Assembly: GCA_014238325.1 (NCBI GenBank)
Contig: JABABH010000107.1
Location: 1 to 14,208, forward strand
DNA from: Coxiellaceae bacterium
GTDB lineage: Bacteria > Pseudomonadota > Gammaproteobacteria > Coxiellales > Coxiellaceae
Reading direction: 5' to 3'
DNA: 14,208 nt
Every line of letters begins with the position of its first letter. The first letter of the stretch is position 1. Below are positions 7,335-14,208 of the stretch, piece by piece. Made by a program: the position numbers and the translations under genes. The notes below the pieces were generated by a model. It ran no database searches. It worked only from the letters and a program-made list of their open reading frames with translations, and was not told the origin of the DNA.

Positions 7335-8620
7335 AGGGATGCCCCGAAAGGAGCTAACTCTCGGGCTGCCGCTAAGACGGCAAGGCGTGCGATCACTCCA
7401 TAGACGTAAAAGCGATTTTTTGCATGATCTTGTTGAGCAGAGGGGGCATGATTGTGAATTTCAAAGCAGAGTGGTACAAAATTCATGCCGGGGGCGTTTA
7501 AATTTTCGTTGCGAGATCGCCCTTTATGAATGCGATAAAAGCCGCCGATGACATGTTCTCCAAAGGCATAAATGACAGGTTCGGCAACAGCACGGTCTGG
7601 GCCAACTGTTTCAAAAGTAAACACACCCTCTTGAACCATGGCTTTATCAACCGGTGCTCCACCTTTGGAAGTAGACATTTGGGTACGTTGTTTTCTATTA
7701 AGTTCGTAGAGGGCTTCAGGGTCCTCTAGGGAAAGTACGGCCATCCCATAGCTCCCAGCGTCCGCTTTGACGACAAAAAATGGTTTTTCCTCGATTTTAT
7801 ATGCTGCGTATTTTTGTTTGACTTGGTTCAGTATTTGTGTGGCCGCCTTGACTAAGCATTCCTTTTGCTTGCGCTTGATAAAATCAACGCCCGAGCATTG
7901 ATCAAATAAGGGATTGATCAACCAGGGATCGATGTCAATAAAATGAGCAAATTCTGTGGCTACCTGAGCATAGGTCTGAAAATGCCCCGATTTAAGCCGC
8001 GAGGACCAGCCCAATTCTGCTGCTGGCATCAGGCATTGTTCTAAATGCTGTAGCTTGGCTGGAATAGAGCCAGATAAGTCATTGTTTAATATAATAACGC
8101 AGGGGAAAAACCCAGGCACGCCAATGGTATGGCCTCGACGTTCGACAGGCTCCAAGATTAGGCTGCGGCCAGAGGGCAAGATTTTTTCTTGCGGCGAGGT
8201 AATGCTCTCATCTAATGAGCCGATACGGACCTCAAAACCTGCTTTGACGAGGATCTCGGAAAGCGTCTTAAGACTTTCAAAATAATAGAGATTTCGTGAG
8301 TGGCTCTCGGGGATGAGCAGGAGCCGTGTGACATTCGGGTTGATTTCGGTTATAGTAGCACGGGCGGCTTGTGCATAGAGCGATACTTTCTTTGGGTTGA
8401 GATTGTTGAACCCTGCTGGAAAGAGATTCGTATCTACGGGTGCTATTTTAAATCCCGCGTTTCGAAGGTCTACGGAAGTGTAGAAGGGCGGGGGCGTCTG
8501 TTGCCACTGCTGATGAAACCATGGCTCGATGTTGATTTGCTTGTCCACAACATGCTGTTCCAATTGATTCAATGGTCGACTGAAACTCGGACAGTAGTTG
8601 GGCGTGTTATTCTTGGGCAT
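7331..8620 (-). CDS. gshA: Glutamate–cysteine ligase (proteobacterial GshA type)
   Basis: This enzyme catalyses ATP-dependent formation of gamma-glutamylcysteine, the committing step to glutathione. At 429 aa it belongs to the proteobacterial GshA family known from Acidithiobacillus, beta-proteobacteria and Legionellales, not the ~518-aa enterobacterial form. Recognisable blocks are VDTNLFPAGFNNL at 62–74, ERRGHTIGVPGFFPC at 160–174, VVKADAGSYGM at 283–293, a lysine-rich loop STSKGGAPVDK at 316–326, AEPVIY at 346–351, GGFYRIH at 359–365 and NLNAPGMNF at 373–381. A weak AGGA site lies 10 bases upstream of the start. It is the first gene of the gshA-gshB-rsmJ operon and is divergent from djlA. 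Confidence in the function is high from the conserved blocks and the gshB neighbour. Confidence 0.93.
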   Translation of the reverse strand: MPKNNTPNYCPSFSRPLNQLEQHVVDKQINIEPWFHQQWQQTPPPFYTSVDLRNAGFKIAPVDTNLFPAGFNNLNPKKVSLYAQAARATITEINPNVTRLLLIPESHSRNLYYFESLKTLSEILVKAGFEVRIGSLDESITSPQEKILPSGRSLILEPVERRGHTIGVPGFFPCVIILNNDLSGSIPAKLQHLEQCLMPAAELGWSSRLKSGHFQTYAQVATEFAHFIDIDPWLINPLFDQCSGVDFIKRKQKECLVKAATQILNQVKQKYAAYKIEEKPFFVVKADAGSYGMAVLSLEDPEALYELNRKQRTQMSTSKGGAPVDKAMVQEGVFTFETVGPDRAVAEPVIYAFGEHVIGGFYRIHKGRSRNENLNAPGMNFVPLCFEIHNHAPSAQQDHAKNRFYVYGVIARLAVLAAARELAPFGASL

Positions 8621-8674
8621 GTATTATTTTTCCTATATTTTTAATATACCATCTTTTTTCATACTTCGCGTTGC
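8621..8674. promoter_or_regulatory. Divergent gshA/djlA promoter region
   Basis: These 54 AT-rich bases must hold start signals for gshA (leftward) and djlA (rightward). On the minus strand a TATATT box (8648–8643) is a possible -10 for gshA, and AGGA (8634–8631) its ribosome site. No convincing -35 box is visible, and djlA has no clear Shine-Dalgarno sequence before its ATG. Any shared regulation is inference from the arrangement. Confidence 0.35.
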
Positions 8675-9481
8675 ATGAATTGGACAGGTAAAATTATTGG
8701 CAGTGTTTGCGGCTTCTTAATAGCGGGCCCGCTGGGCTCTCTTCTAGGGCTTTTAATAGGTCACGCTTTTGATCAAGGCTGGGTTAACTCTCGTTTGCAA
8801 ACGGCCTTTTCGCAATCTCATAGCAAGCCAGGCATATATTTTAATACTTTGTTCCAAGTGATGGGATATGTAGCAAAATCTGACGGCCGCGTCTCAGAGC
8901 GAGAGATACAACAAGCCAAAAAAATCATGTCCAATATGGGCTTGGATGACGATTTAAAGCGAGAAGCTGTCCGTCTATTCAACATGGGTAAAGCAGCTGA
9001 TTTTAATTTAGCTGTCGCTTTATTGCAAGTCAGGCAAGCCTGCCGCTTCCAACCGATGTTATTACGTTCATTCCTGGAAAAGCAATGGGAGGTAGCGGCG
9101 GCTGATTCTTTAATTATCCATGCCGATAAACGCGCGGTATTAATGCATATAGCACAGCACCTTGGTCTGGAGTTTAGATTTACCGGTGGAGGGCAGCCTC
9201 ATGGTCAGGGTTATGAGGGTTCTTACCATCAACAGTGGCAGCGTGCGACGCAACACCGTTCTGATCAACTTTCTTTAGACGAGGCCTATCGCTTATTAGG
9301 GGTATCGGCCTCATCGAATGATGCTAGCGTCAAACAGGCCTATCGTCGTTTGATGAGCAAATATCATCCAGATAAATTAATGGCGCGTGGTGAGTCTTCG
9401 GATCAGATTAAGCAAGCCACTCATAAAACTCAACAGATTAAGCGAGCTTATGAAAAGATTCAAAAAATGCGACAAGAGTAG
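8675..9481 (+). CDS. djlA: Membrane-anchored co-chaperone DjlA
   Basis: DjlA is a type III membrane J-domain protein that stimulates DnaK ATPase; in Legionella a homologue matters for stress survival and intracellular growth. The 268-aa product shows the expected order: a glycine-rich transmembrane helix at residues 6–30 (KIIGSVCGFLIAG), an acidic TerB-like helical domain at about 52–165 (VMGYVAKSDGRVSEREI at 62–78), a short Gly/Gln linker at 171–192, and a C-terminal J domain at about 199–267 with the HPD tripeptide at 231–233 in YHPDKLMARG. E. coli DjlA is 271 aa and ends the same way. The start is chosen because MNWTGKIIG aligns with E. coli MQYWGKIIG. It is followed after 11 bases by rpe. 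Confidence 0.95.
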   Translation: MNWTGKIIGSVCGFLIAGPLGSLLGLLIGHAFDQGWVNSRLQTAFSQSHSKPGIYFNTLFQVMGYVAKSDGRVSEREIQQAKKIMSNMGLDDDLKREAVRLFNMGKAADFNLAVALLQVRQACRFQPMLLRSFLEKQWEVAAADSLIIHADKRAVLMHIAQHLGLEFRFTGGGQPHGQGYEGSYHQQWQRATQHRSDQLSLDEAYRLLGVSASSNDASVKQAYRRLMSKYHPDKLMARGESSDQIKQATHKTQQIKRAYEKIQKMRQE

Positions 9482-9492
9482 CGAGAAAGCTT

Positions 9493-10188
9493 ATGTACGA
9501 TAAGGCACGCCGGGAGATCATTTCTGCTTCTATATTAGCTGCTGATTTTGCTGACCTGCGGCATTCTGTTGACCGTGTAGCTCGCGCTGGCGTGGATTAT
9601 TTGCATTGCGATATCATGGATCATCATTTTGTTCCTAATTTAAGTTTTGGGCCTGTTATTTGTGCTGCATTAAGGCAGTGTACGGCGATGCCTATTGATG
9701 TGCATTTGATGGTGAACCATCCTGAATCCTTGATTCAGCCTTTTGCCGACGCGGGTGCCAATCTCTTGATTTTTCATCCGGAAACGGTGGCTGATGTCAT
9801 GCAAGCTCTAGCAAAGGTGCGTGCTGTTGGTATGCAAGTGGGCTTGGCATTAAACCCTGAGATACCTCTTAATCTTTCATCGGAAGTGCTGCGTGCTATT
9901 GATTTATTGCTGATGATGTCGGTCAATCCGGGCTTTGGTGGGCAATCCTTTATCCCGGAGAGTCTGCAAAAAATAAAGCAAGCGCGTACGATGCTGGATG
10001 CGGCTGAAAGTCAGGCGTTGCTGGGGGTCGATGGGGGGGTGAAAGCCGATATTGTTGGGTCGATCGTGCAAGCGGGTGCTGACTTTATCGTCATCGGATC
10101 GGGTTTATTTCATGCTGTGAATTATGAAGTTAAAGTGCGTGAGATACGACAGCACATGGAGCAGGGTCATGCTCTTGATGATCGATAA
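9493..10188 (+). CDS. rpe: Ribulose-phosphate 3-epimerase
   Basis: This enzyme interconverts ribulose-5-phosphate and xylulose-5-phosphate in the non-oxidative pentose phosphate pathway. The 231-aa protein is a complete TIM barrel of normal length: SILAADF at 13–19, [12 protein letters not shown] at 38–49, HLMV at 71–74, FHPE at 94–97, NPGFGGQ at 145–151, VDGG at 179–182 and IGSGLF at 201–206. Metal and catalytic residues are present: His38, Asp40, His71 and Asp179. The upstream site GAGAAAG is a weak ribosome site 5–6 bases before the ATG. The 3' end overlaps the next gene by 20 bases. In related bacteria rpe sits upstream of trpE/G genes, which fits the neighbour here. Confidence 0.96.
   Translation: MYDKARREIISASILAADFADLRHSVDRVARAGVDYLHCDIMDHHFVPNLSFGPVICAALRQCTAMPIDVHLMVNHPESLIQPFADAGANLLIFHPETVADVMQALAKVRAVGMQVGLALNPEIPLNLSSEVLRAIDLLLMMSVNPGFGGQSFIPESLQKIKQARTMLDAAESQALLGVDGGVKADIVGSIVQAGADFIVIGSGLFHAVNYEVKVREIRQHMEQGHALDDR
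10158..10161 (+). promoter_or_regulatory. Ribosome binding site choosing the pabA start
   Basis: GGAG, 7 bases before the ATG at 10169, inside the end of rpe. It supports [11 protein letters not shown] as the N-terminus over a longer frame opening at 10124, and matches the start of E. coli PabA (MILLIDNYDSF). Confidence 0.65.
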
Positions 10189-10798
10189 TTATGATTCGTT
10201 TACGTATAATTTAGTTCAGTATTTTCAAGAATTGGGCACATCGGTCACGGTATATCAGCATGATGCCATTACTGTCGAAGACGTGATCGCTATGCATCCG
10301 CAATACTTAGTGATTTCACCGGGGCCGGGCCGTCCTGAGGAAGCGGGCATTTCTTTAGCTTTAATTAAAGCGTTGGCAGGAAAAACGATCCCCTTATTGG
10401 GGGTGTGTTTAGGACATCAGGCTCTGGGCATGGCATTTGGTGGGGAAGTTGTACTGGCAGACCAAGTGATGCATGGTAAAAGTTCGCCGGTTTTTCATCA
10501 GGGCCAAGGCGTGTTTCATGGCTTAGAGGCTCCGATGATGGCAGGACGTTATCATTCTTTATTATTAGCCGGCCCGTCATTGCCCCCCGTATTTGAAGTC
10601 ACGGCTTGGACTCAACCCGTGGAAGGTATTCGAGAAATTATGGGTATTCGGCATCGCGATTATCCACTAGAGGGTATTCAGTTCCATCCAGAGTCTATAT
10701 TAACAGAGTGTGGCCATCGTTTATTATCGAATTTTTTATATCGTTCTCAGAGGTGGCCGAGTCAACGAGGTGTGGACGACAACGTAATACAGCGCTGA
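10169..10798 (+). CDS. pabA: Aminodeoxychorismate/anthranilate synthase glutamine amidotransferase
   Basis: This class I glutamine amidotransferase supplies ammonia to a chorismate-using partner, making aminodeoxychorismate (PabB partner, folate route) or anthranilate (TrpE partner). Of 209 residues, the oxyanion block ISPGPGRP lies at 49–56, the nucleophile Cys80 in GVCLGHQ at 78–84, MHGKSSPV at 101–108, and the His-Glu pair in QFHPES at 171–176. The sequence follows E. coli PabA more closely than TrpG ([13 protein letters not shown] start, [13 protein letters not shown]). The family is often shared by both pathways, and neither trpE nor trpD follows, so a folate role is favoured by inference. 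The last ~17 residues after NFLYR exceed the E. coli protein. It overlaps rpe by 20 bases and ends 9 bases before the convergent sohB. Confidence 0.88.
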   Translation: MLLMIDNYDSFTYNLVQYFQELGTSVTVYQHDAITVEDVIAMHPQYLVISPGPGRPEEAGISLALIKALAGKTIPLLGVCLGHQALGMAFGGEVVLADQVMHGKSSPVFHQGQGVFHGLEAPMMAGRYHSLLLAGPSLPPVFEVTAWTQPVEGIREIMGIRHRDYPLEGIQFHPESILTECGHRLLSNFLYRSQRWPSQRGVDDNVIQR

Positions 10799-10807
10799 TG
10801 GCTTCCC

Positions 10808-11830
10808 TTATATATAGTCTGTCCCTCCGGATACCGAGCGTTGATGTACGAGTGCTTGGAATAGATGACGGACCTGTTGCGACAATCGTTTGCTGAAGGT
10901 GGGCTTGGTTTTAAATTGCACTTCATAGCTTTGTCGCCCGCTTTCAATAGCGGTCATGATATAATCATCGCTGGTTTGAAGCGCATCGATGAGCTTGAGA
11001 TCCAAGGCTTGAACCGCAAACCAATGTTCCCCAGTGGCTACCGACTCAACATCAAGGTCTGGGCGATTCTTTCGGATAAAAGCTTTAAACGCTTGATGGG
11101 TGGCATGGATATCTTGCTGCATTTTTTCTCGATCTTTTTCGGTATTTTCTCCAAAAACGGTTAAGGTACGTTTGAATTGTCCAGCAGTAATTTGCTCGAA
11201 ATCAATACATTTTTTTTGTAAGTAGCGATGGAAATTTGGAAGTTGAGCAATCACACCAATAGAGCCAACGATCGCAAATGGCGAGGCGATAATCTGAGGA
11301 GCAACGCAAGCCATCATATAACCACCGCTAGCCGCCATGTTATCGATGGAAACGGTCAGGTGTATGCCTGCAGCGGTAATGCGCTCAAGTTGGGACGAGG
11401 CTAAACCGTAAGCATTCACTAAACCTCCACTGCTTTCTAAACGTAATAATATTTCGTCATCTGGTGTAGCATAGGTCAATAATGCAGTAATTTCTTCTCG
11501 TAAGTTAGATACGGCGGAAGCACGAATATCGCCTCGGAAGTCCAGTACAAAGAGACGTGCGGGAGTATGGGATGCGTTTGCTTGTGTTTTTTTGACCTTT
11601 TTCTTTGATTTCAAATATTGTTTCCAGTCCTTTTTGGGCGCTATGGCCTGGGTTAAGGTGTCTTTATAAGCTTCAAATTTTTGGTTTATTTTTTTGATCT
11701 CTAGGCGGCCTTTCATTTTGCTCTTTGCAGAAGCAGCAAGGCCAAAGATAGATAAGATGAGAATAAAAATAACCAGCGCAATACTGATGAGCTTTGCTAG
11801 AAATAGGCCATAAGCCATAAGAAAGGCCAT
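10808..11830 (-). CDS. sohB: Inner-membrane serine protease SohB (SppA-like)
   Basis: SohB is a signal-peptide-peptidase-A family (S49) protease of the inner membrane. From the ATG at 11830 the product is 340 aa (E. coli 349). It has an N-terminal transmembrane helix at about 9–33, a Lys/Ala-rich linker at 38–90, then the protease domain: VLDFRGDI at 95–102, RLESSGG at 130–136, AASGGYMMA at 166–174 with the nucleophile Ser168, PFAIVGSIGVIAQ at 184–196, and GQFKRTLT at 217–224 with the general base Lys220. An in-frame ATG at 11881 would add 17 residues, but MAFLMAYGLFLAK aligns with the E. coli start and has a strong GGAGG site 8 bases upstream. It converges on pabA. Confidence 0.94.
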   Translation of the reverse strand: MAFLMAYGLFLAKLISIALVIFILILSIFGLAASAKSKMKGRLEIKKINQKFEAYKDTLTQAIAPKKDWKQYLKSKKKVKKTQANASHTPARLFVLDFRGDIRASAVSNLREEITALLTYATPDDEILLRLESSGGLVNAYGLASSQLERITAAGIHLTVSIDNMAASGGYMMACVAPQIIASPFAIVGSIGVIAQLPNFHRYLQKKCIDFEQITAGQFKRTLTVFGENTEKDREKMQQDIHATHQAFKAFIRKNRPDLDVESVATGEHWFAVQALDLKLIDALQTSDDYIMTAIESGRQSYEVQFKTKPTFSKRLSQQVRHLFQALVHQRSVSGGTDYI

Positions 11831-11838
11831 GTGGGCTG

Positions 11839-11843
11839 CCTCC
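11839..11843 (-). promoter_or_regulatory. Strong ribosome binding site of sohB
   Basis: GGAGG on the minus strand, 8 bases before the ATG at 11830. It decides the start against the upstream in-frame ATG at 11881. Confidence 0.75.
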
Positions 11844-11853
11844 GGATGTTCAT

Positions 11854-11881
11854 TTAATATATAGGGCACATTTCCAAGCAA
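11854..11881 (-). promoter_or_regulatory. Candidate sohB promoter
   Basis: On the minus strand TTGCTT (11881–11876) and TATTAA (11859–11854) are 16 bases apart. Transcription would start just upstream of the GGAGG site. If used, this promoter excludes the upstream ATG at 11881 as a start. The boxes are imperfect. Confidence 0.3.
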
Positions 11882-11945
11882 GTTTGGAGCATGTGCAGCT
11901 TGATTAGCATATTGTTGCCGATCTTATAATGCTACTATGAAATAA

Positions 11946-12122
11946 GCAATCCCTCTTTTAGATCATGGGGCTGTCCCATTCAACCAAGCTGCATTTCGAC
12001 AAGTAGGCAGAAAAGCTTGGAAACAAGATGTCGGCTATCATCGCTGTAGTTTAGCAGAAACTGCTAGGTATCGCATCAGACAACTCTTTGGGAGTCAACT
12101 CGGTATGCCTCCGTCAGTCTGA
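11946..12122 (+). pseudogene. IS5-type transposase C-terminal remnant
   Basis: One short open stretch between stops reads AIPLLDHGAVPFNQ, then FRQVGRKAWKQDVGYHRC, SLAETARYRIRQLFGSQL, GMPPSV and stop. The GRKAWKxxxGYHRxSLAET block followed by RxxxLFG is the conserved C-terminal DDE-domain segment of IS5-family transposases, including the catalytic Glu in SLAET. No start codon or upstream transposase is present. The junction FGSQL–GMP suggests that the usual ~30 residues between these motifs are deleted, because 'LGMP' normally sits at the very C-terminus. No terminal inverted repeats are recognisable. It is an old, inactive scar marking past mobile-element activity next to the accessory hydrolase gene. 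Confidence 0.8.
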
Positions 12123-12272
12123 GATAAAAGGCGTTTATAACATTAAATAATGCAGCAGCGTCCATCTTAAGAAAAATAAAAAATTTTGCGATCAAGCATT
12201 ACCGACAATTTTTAGAGGATAGCATAACCCAACTTGCACCTTGAACTGCATTGGATATACTGGTCTTTGTTA
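12123..12272. other. AT-rich intergenic stretch between IS remnant and repeat copy 2
   Basis: No coding frame or RNA gene is visible in these 150 bases. The left part may be the decayed end of the insertion sequence. The only signal is a possible promoter at 12234–12261. Confidence 0.6.
12234..12261 (+). promoter_or_regulatory. Candidate promoter reading into repeat copy 2
   Basis: TTGCAC (12234–12239) and TATACT (12256–12261) are 16 bases apart, a fair sigma-70 match on the plus strand. A transcript starting near 12268 would carry the whole structured repeat as a leader of about 280 bases before the hydrolase gene, or would produce a separate small RNA. Confidence 0.35.
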
Positions 12273-12471
12273 ATATACTGCTCGCGAATGAAGATGCGAA
12301 GTGGGTTATTGCGAGCGGTATATCTTTGTTTTGATGACTGGGGTTTTGATGGCTGGCGAAAAATAAATGCTCGCTCAGCCACTTAAGAGGAAAATCGCGG
12401 TTGTCTCCTTAAGAATCCCCATCGTGATGAGTCGCCTCAGTGTATGCTTCGCACCTTGTCAGTGGCATGGA
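12273..12471 (+). repeat. Structured dispersed repeat, copy 2 (long form)
   Basis: This is the direct-orientation partner of 5471–5603. It folds on paper into consecutive hairpins: ATATACTGCTCGC (12273–12285) with GCGAGCGGTATAT (12311–12323), 12 pairs plus one G·T; GGCTGGCGA (12351–12359) with TCGCTCAGCC (12371–12380), one bulge; and CTTAAGAGGA (12382–12391) with TCTCCTTAAG (12404–12413), one mismatch and one wobble. An outer inverted pair AAGATGCGAAG (12291–12301) / CTTCGCACCTT (12447–12457) matches that of copy 1. The 12273–12323 stem is better preserved here than in copy 1. No protein is encoded. Confidence 0.75.
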
Positions 12472-12477
12472 TATAAT
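12448..12477 (+). promoter_or_regulatory. Candidate hydrolase-gene promoter at repeat edge
   Basis: TTCGCA (12448–12453) and a perfect TATAAT (12472–12477) are 18 bases apart. Transcription would start about 67 bases before the hydrolase ATG. The -35-like box is part of the repeat. Copy 1 has TTCGCA at 5581 with TAGTAT 17 bases on, so the repeat edge may carry an outward promoter. The -35 match is only moderate. Confidence 0.35.
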
Positions 12478-12550
12478 AAATTACCTAAATAATTGTGATG
12501 CACATTAATATGATGTTGAATAAATTAAAAAGCAAATGGAGTGATAAAAT

Positions 12551-14194
12551 ATGCCAGATATTGTGATTGTTAATTCTTTTCCTGGAACGGGATATAGCTT
12601 TAAGCCTTCTACAGATTCTGCAAAGCTGCCTAAGCACTATGGGTATGATGATTTCTCATTTCATCTTATTAAGGAAGCTATGATAAAAGATCCAAAAGTT
12701 GAGGCTTTTTTCTATTATGGTTGCCAGGTATATGGGGGCGGCACATTTGCTTATGGCGTGAATGAGATCGCTCAAGAATGTTATACTAATATCAATAGCA
12801 TGATGGCTGTTAACAGAGACGATAATATACGATACAAAATACTCATGGTGGCTCACTCTCGTGGTTGCATCTCGTCGGCTATGGCTATCCATTTGATTAA
12901 TGCAAATCTTGAATTTAAGGAAAAAATTGAATGGATACTCGATTGGCGGGACCCTGTGCCTGGAAATTTTCAGTGGGCAACATTTTTGGATAGTTTCACC
13001 AACATCACTGCTGCCAATAACGCTAAAGATTTAACGGGGCATGATAATATCAGTCAAGCTTATATTACTATAGCGCAAGATGGTTTCTTCCCGGTTGCTT
13101 TTACGCCTTTGATCCCTGCCTTTCATTCCAAGACCCAGGTTGAGGTGACGCCGATGTTGGGCCTCCATGACATTCAAGAATCGCTTGCAATCGTAAGCAA
13201 AACTGGCAGAGGCGCCGAAAATAATAAGACTCCGTTTCAGTATGGAGTAGGGCGCAGCAATAAAGTAAAACTTCGTGACCCAAATATATTTAATCTAGGT
13301 CTCATGAGAAGTTATAGTATTTTAGCAAATTGGGGCATATTAGATCCATTACAAGCTTTTTGTACTGCTGATGCCACATCAGTCAGTGAGTTATTGCTAC
13401 ATGGTTTTGAAAATCAATCATCTGGTTTACCGCATCCATTATATCTCTTTGTACAGGACTATATAGAAGGCTGGAAAATCCATGATCAGCAAAAAGATAA
13501 TAAGATATGGGCTGCTCTTGAGAAGAAAGATATCAACATGCTGAAAGAGATTGGAATGGTAGCAGTATGTAAAGAGGTTGAAAAAACGCTCTATGACCGA
13601 GTATTTCAAGAAGAGATGGCTTCTACCATTGATGCACCAGCATTCCGACGCCCTCTATTCGGTGGTGACGAGTGCCTCAGAAACCCGTGTAGTGACGTAC
13701 CCGAGGTGTTGAATGAGAGGCATGCTTGGTTATCGGATAACCCGTATTTAGTTCCTTTGCTTACTGTTAAGACTGATAGACCTGAGATTAATGTATCGAC
13801 TCGACTAGATCTGAATATTAAAAAATTACTTAAGTCTGAAGATAAGCTGAAAACATTACATCAGCTGATTAGGGTAAATAATAATACAGGAGGAAAGAAT
13901 GTTTTCTCTCGCCCCCTTATTTCTTTTATCTATCAATCACCGATAGCTATTCCAGTATCTTCGAACGTATACCAAGAGTTACTTTACGCTTTGAAAAAGG
14001 TTACATGGATCACGAGTGAGCTAGAAAATGGCTTGAATCGTAGTTTAAATTGCCAGGTGACAGGAGAAAAACAGACTAAGTATATACTTTCGAAGATTGA
14101 GTCTGCATTATGCAAACTTAGGCCTGATCTTCAGGCTGAGAAGGAAGCATCGCGTCTATCTGATAGGCCTGCCCTCCCTCATGGAATGGTCTAA
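12551..14194 (+). CDS. Putative alpha/beta serine hydrolase, effector-like, uncharacterised
   Basis: This 547-aa protein has no assignable name. Residues 1–210 look like an alpha/beta-hydrolase core: an N-terminal strand DIVIVNSFPGTG (3–14), strand KILMVAHSRG (96–105) with Ser103 as the nucleophile of an AHSRG elbow (a GxSxG variant with Ala first), helix ISSAMAIHLI, then WILDWRDPVPGNF (128–140) with Asp134 or Asp131 as likely acid, and His206 in GLHD as a candidate base. From memory, the HSRG plus DPVPG pair recurs in proteobacterial lipase-like proteins, including some in Legionella-like bacteria. Residues ~280–547 are mostly helical and unrecognised. There is no signal peptide or transmembrane helix. 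The start is fixed by an in-frame stop just upstream (12545–12547) and GGAG 9 bases before the ATG. Codon use is AT-rich like the giant gene. A host-directed lipase or esterase is inferred, not shown. Confidence 0.85.
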   Translation: MPDIVIVNSFPGTGYSFKPSTDSAKLPKHYGYDDFSFHLIKEAMIKDPKVEAFFYYGCQVYGGGTFAYGVNEIAQECYTNINSMMAVNRDDNIRYKILMVAHSRGCISSAMAIHLINANLEFKEKIEWILDWRDPVPGNFQWATFLDSFTNITAANNAKDLTGHDNISQAYITIAQDGFFPVAFTPLIPAFHSKTQVEVTPMLGLHDIQESLAIVSKTGRGAENNKTPFQYGVGRSNKVKLRDPNIFNLGLMRSYSILANWGILDPLQAFCTADATSVSELLLHGFENQSSGLPHPLYLFVQDYIEGWKIHDQQKDNKIWAALEKKDINMLKEIGMVAVCKEVEKTLYDRVFQEEMASTIDAPAFRRPLFGGDECLRNPCSDVPEVLNERHAWLSDNPYLVPLLTVKTDRPEINVSTRLDLNIKKLLKSEDKLKTLHQLIRVNNNTGGKNVFSRPLISFIYQSPIAIPVSSNVYQELLYALKKVTWITSELENGLNRSLNCQVTGEKQTKYILSKIESALCKLRPDLQAEKEASRLSDRPALPHGMV

Positions 14195-14208
14195 TGAGTG
14201 TGAGGCAA

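Noticed and set aside
10799..10807. Bidirectional terminator between convergent pabA and sohB
   Set aside because: Only 9 bases separate the stops and no GC-rich stem with a T-run is visible in or beside them.
11831..11881. 17-residue N-terminal extension of SohB from the ATG at 11881
   Set aside because: The ATG at 11830 has a strong GGAGG site and aligns with the E. coli start; the upstream stretch contains the likely promoter and ribosome site.
11900..11930. TTGATT … TATAAT promoter-like pair on the plus strand
   Set aside because: The spacer is 19 bases and it points only into the dead IS remnant, with no start codon or ribosome site after it.
12273..12471. Integron attC site or CRISPR array
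   Set aside because: The hairpins lack the paired RYYYAAC/GTTRRRY ends of attC, and there are no regularly spaced short direct repeats.

Overview
The window looks like a chromosomal segment of a host-associated gammaproteobacterium, most likely in or near the Legionellales (Coxiella/Rickettsiella/Legionella-like). The evidence is the proteobacterial gshA–gshB pair, the gammaproteobacterial genes rsmJ, djlA and sohB, and two flanking open frames that look like large host-interaction proteins rather than metabolic genes. The genus is an inference. No rRNA or tRNA gene is present to fix it.

Layout. (1) 1–5379, minus strand: one uninterrupted reading frame of at least 1793 codons that runs off the left edge. 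It is visibly more AT-rich than the central genes. It encodes a giant uncharacterised protein with an N-terminal hydrophobic segment, about 30-residue helical repeats marked by an LLTxxN motif, and one long Gly/Ala-rich hydrophobic region around residues 934–1056. That region loosely recalls the translocation segment of large clostridial-type toxins. (2) 5380–5568: AT-rich promoter region plus a structured dispersed repeat (copy 1) that reaches into the 3' end of rsmJ. (3) 5569–8620, minus strand: gshA, gshB and rsmJ, joined by two 4-base ATGA stop/start overlaps. The first two make glutathione; the third methylates 16S rRNA. (4) 8675–10798, plus strand: djlA, rpe and an amidotransferase of the PabA/TrpG family, closely packed, the last two overlapping by 20 bases. 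(5) 10808–11830, minus strand: sohB, tail to tail with pabA. (6) 11831–12550: a 720-base gene-poor zone with an internally deleted IS5-type transposase remnant and a longer copy 2 of the dispersed repeat that can fold into several hairpins. (7) 12551–14194, plus strand: an uncharacterised 547-aa protein with a serine-hydrolase nucleophile elbow (AHSRG) and a DPVPG motif, again looking like an accessory or effector gene.

The central block from rsmJ to sohB is ordinary housekeeping. The two accessory genes sit just outside two copies of the same repeat in direct orientation about 6.8 kb apart. The most interesting items are the giant protein, the hydrolase, and the structured repeat, whose first copy appears to have rewritten the C-terminus of RsmJ. 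Function calls for the two accessory genes rest on motifs read by eye and are tentative.
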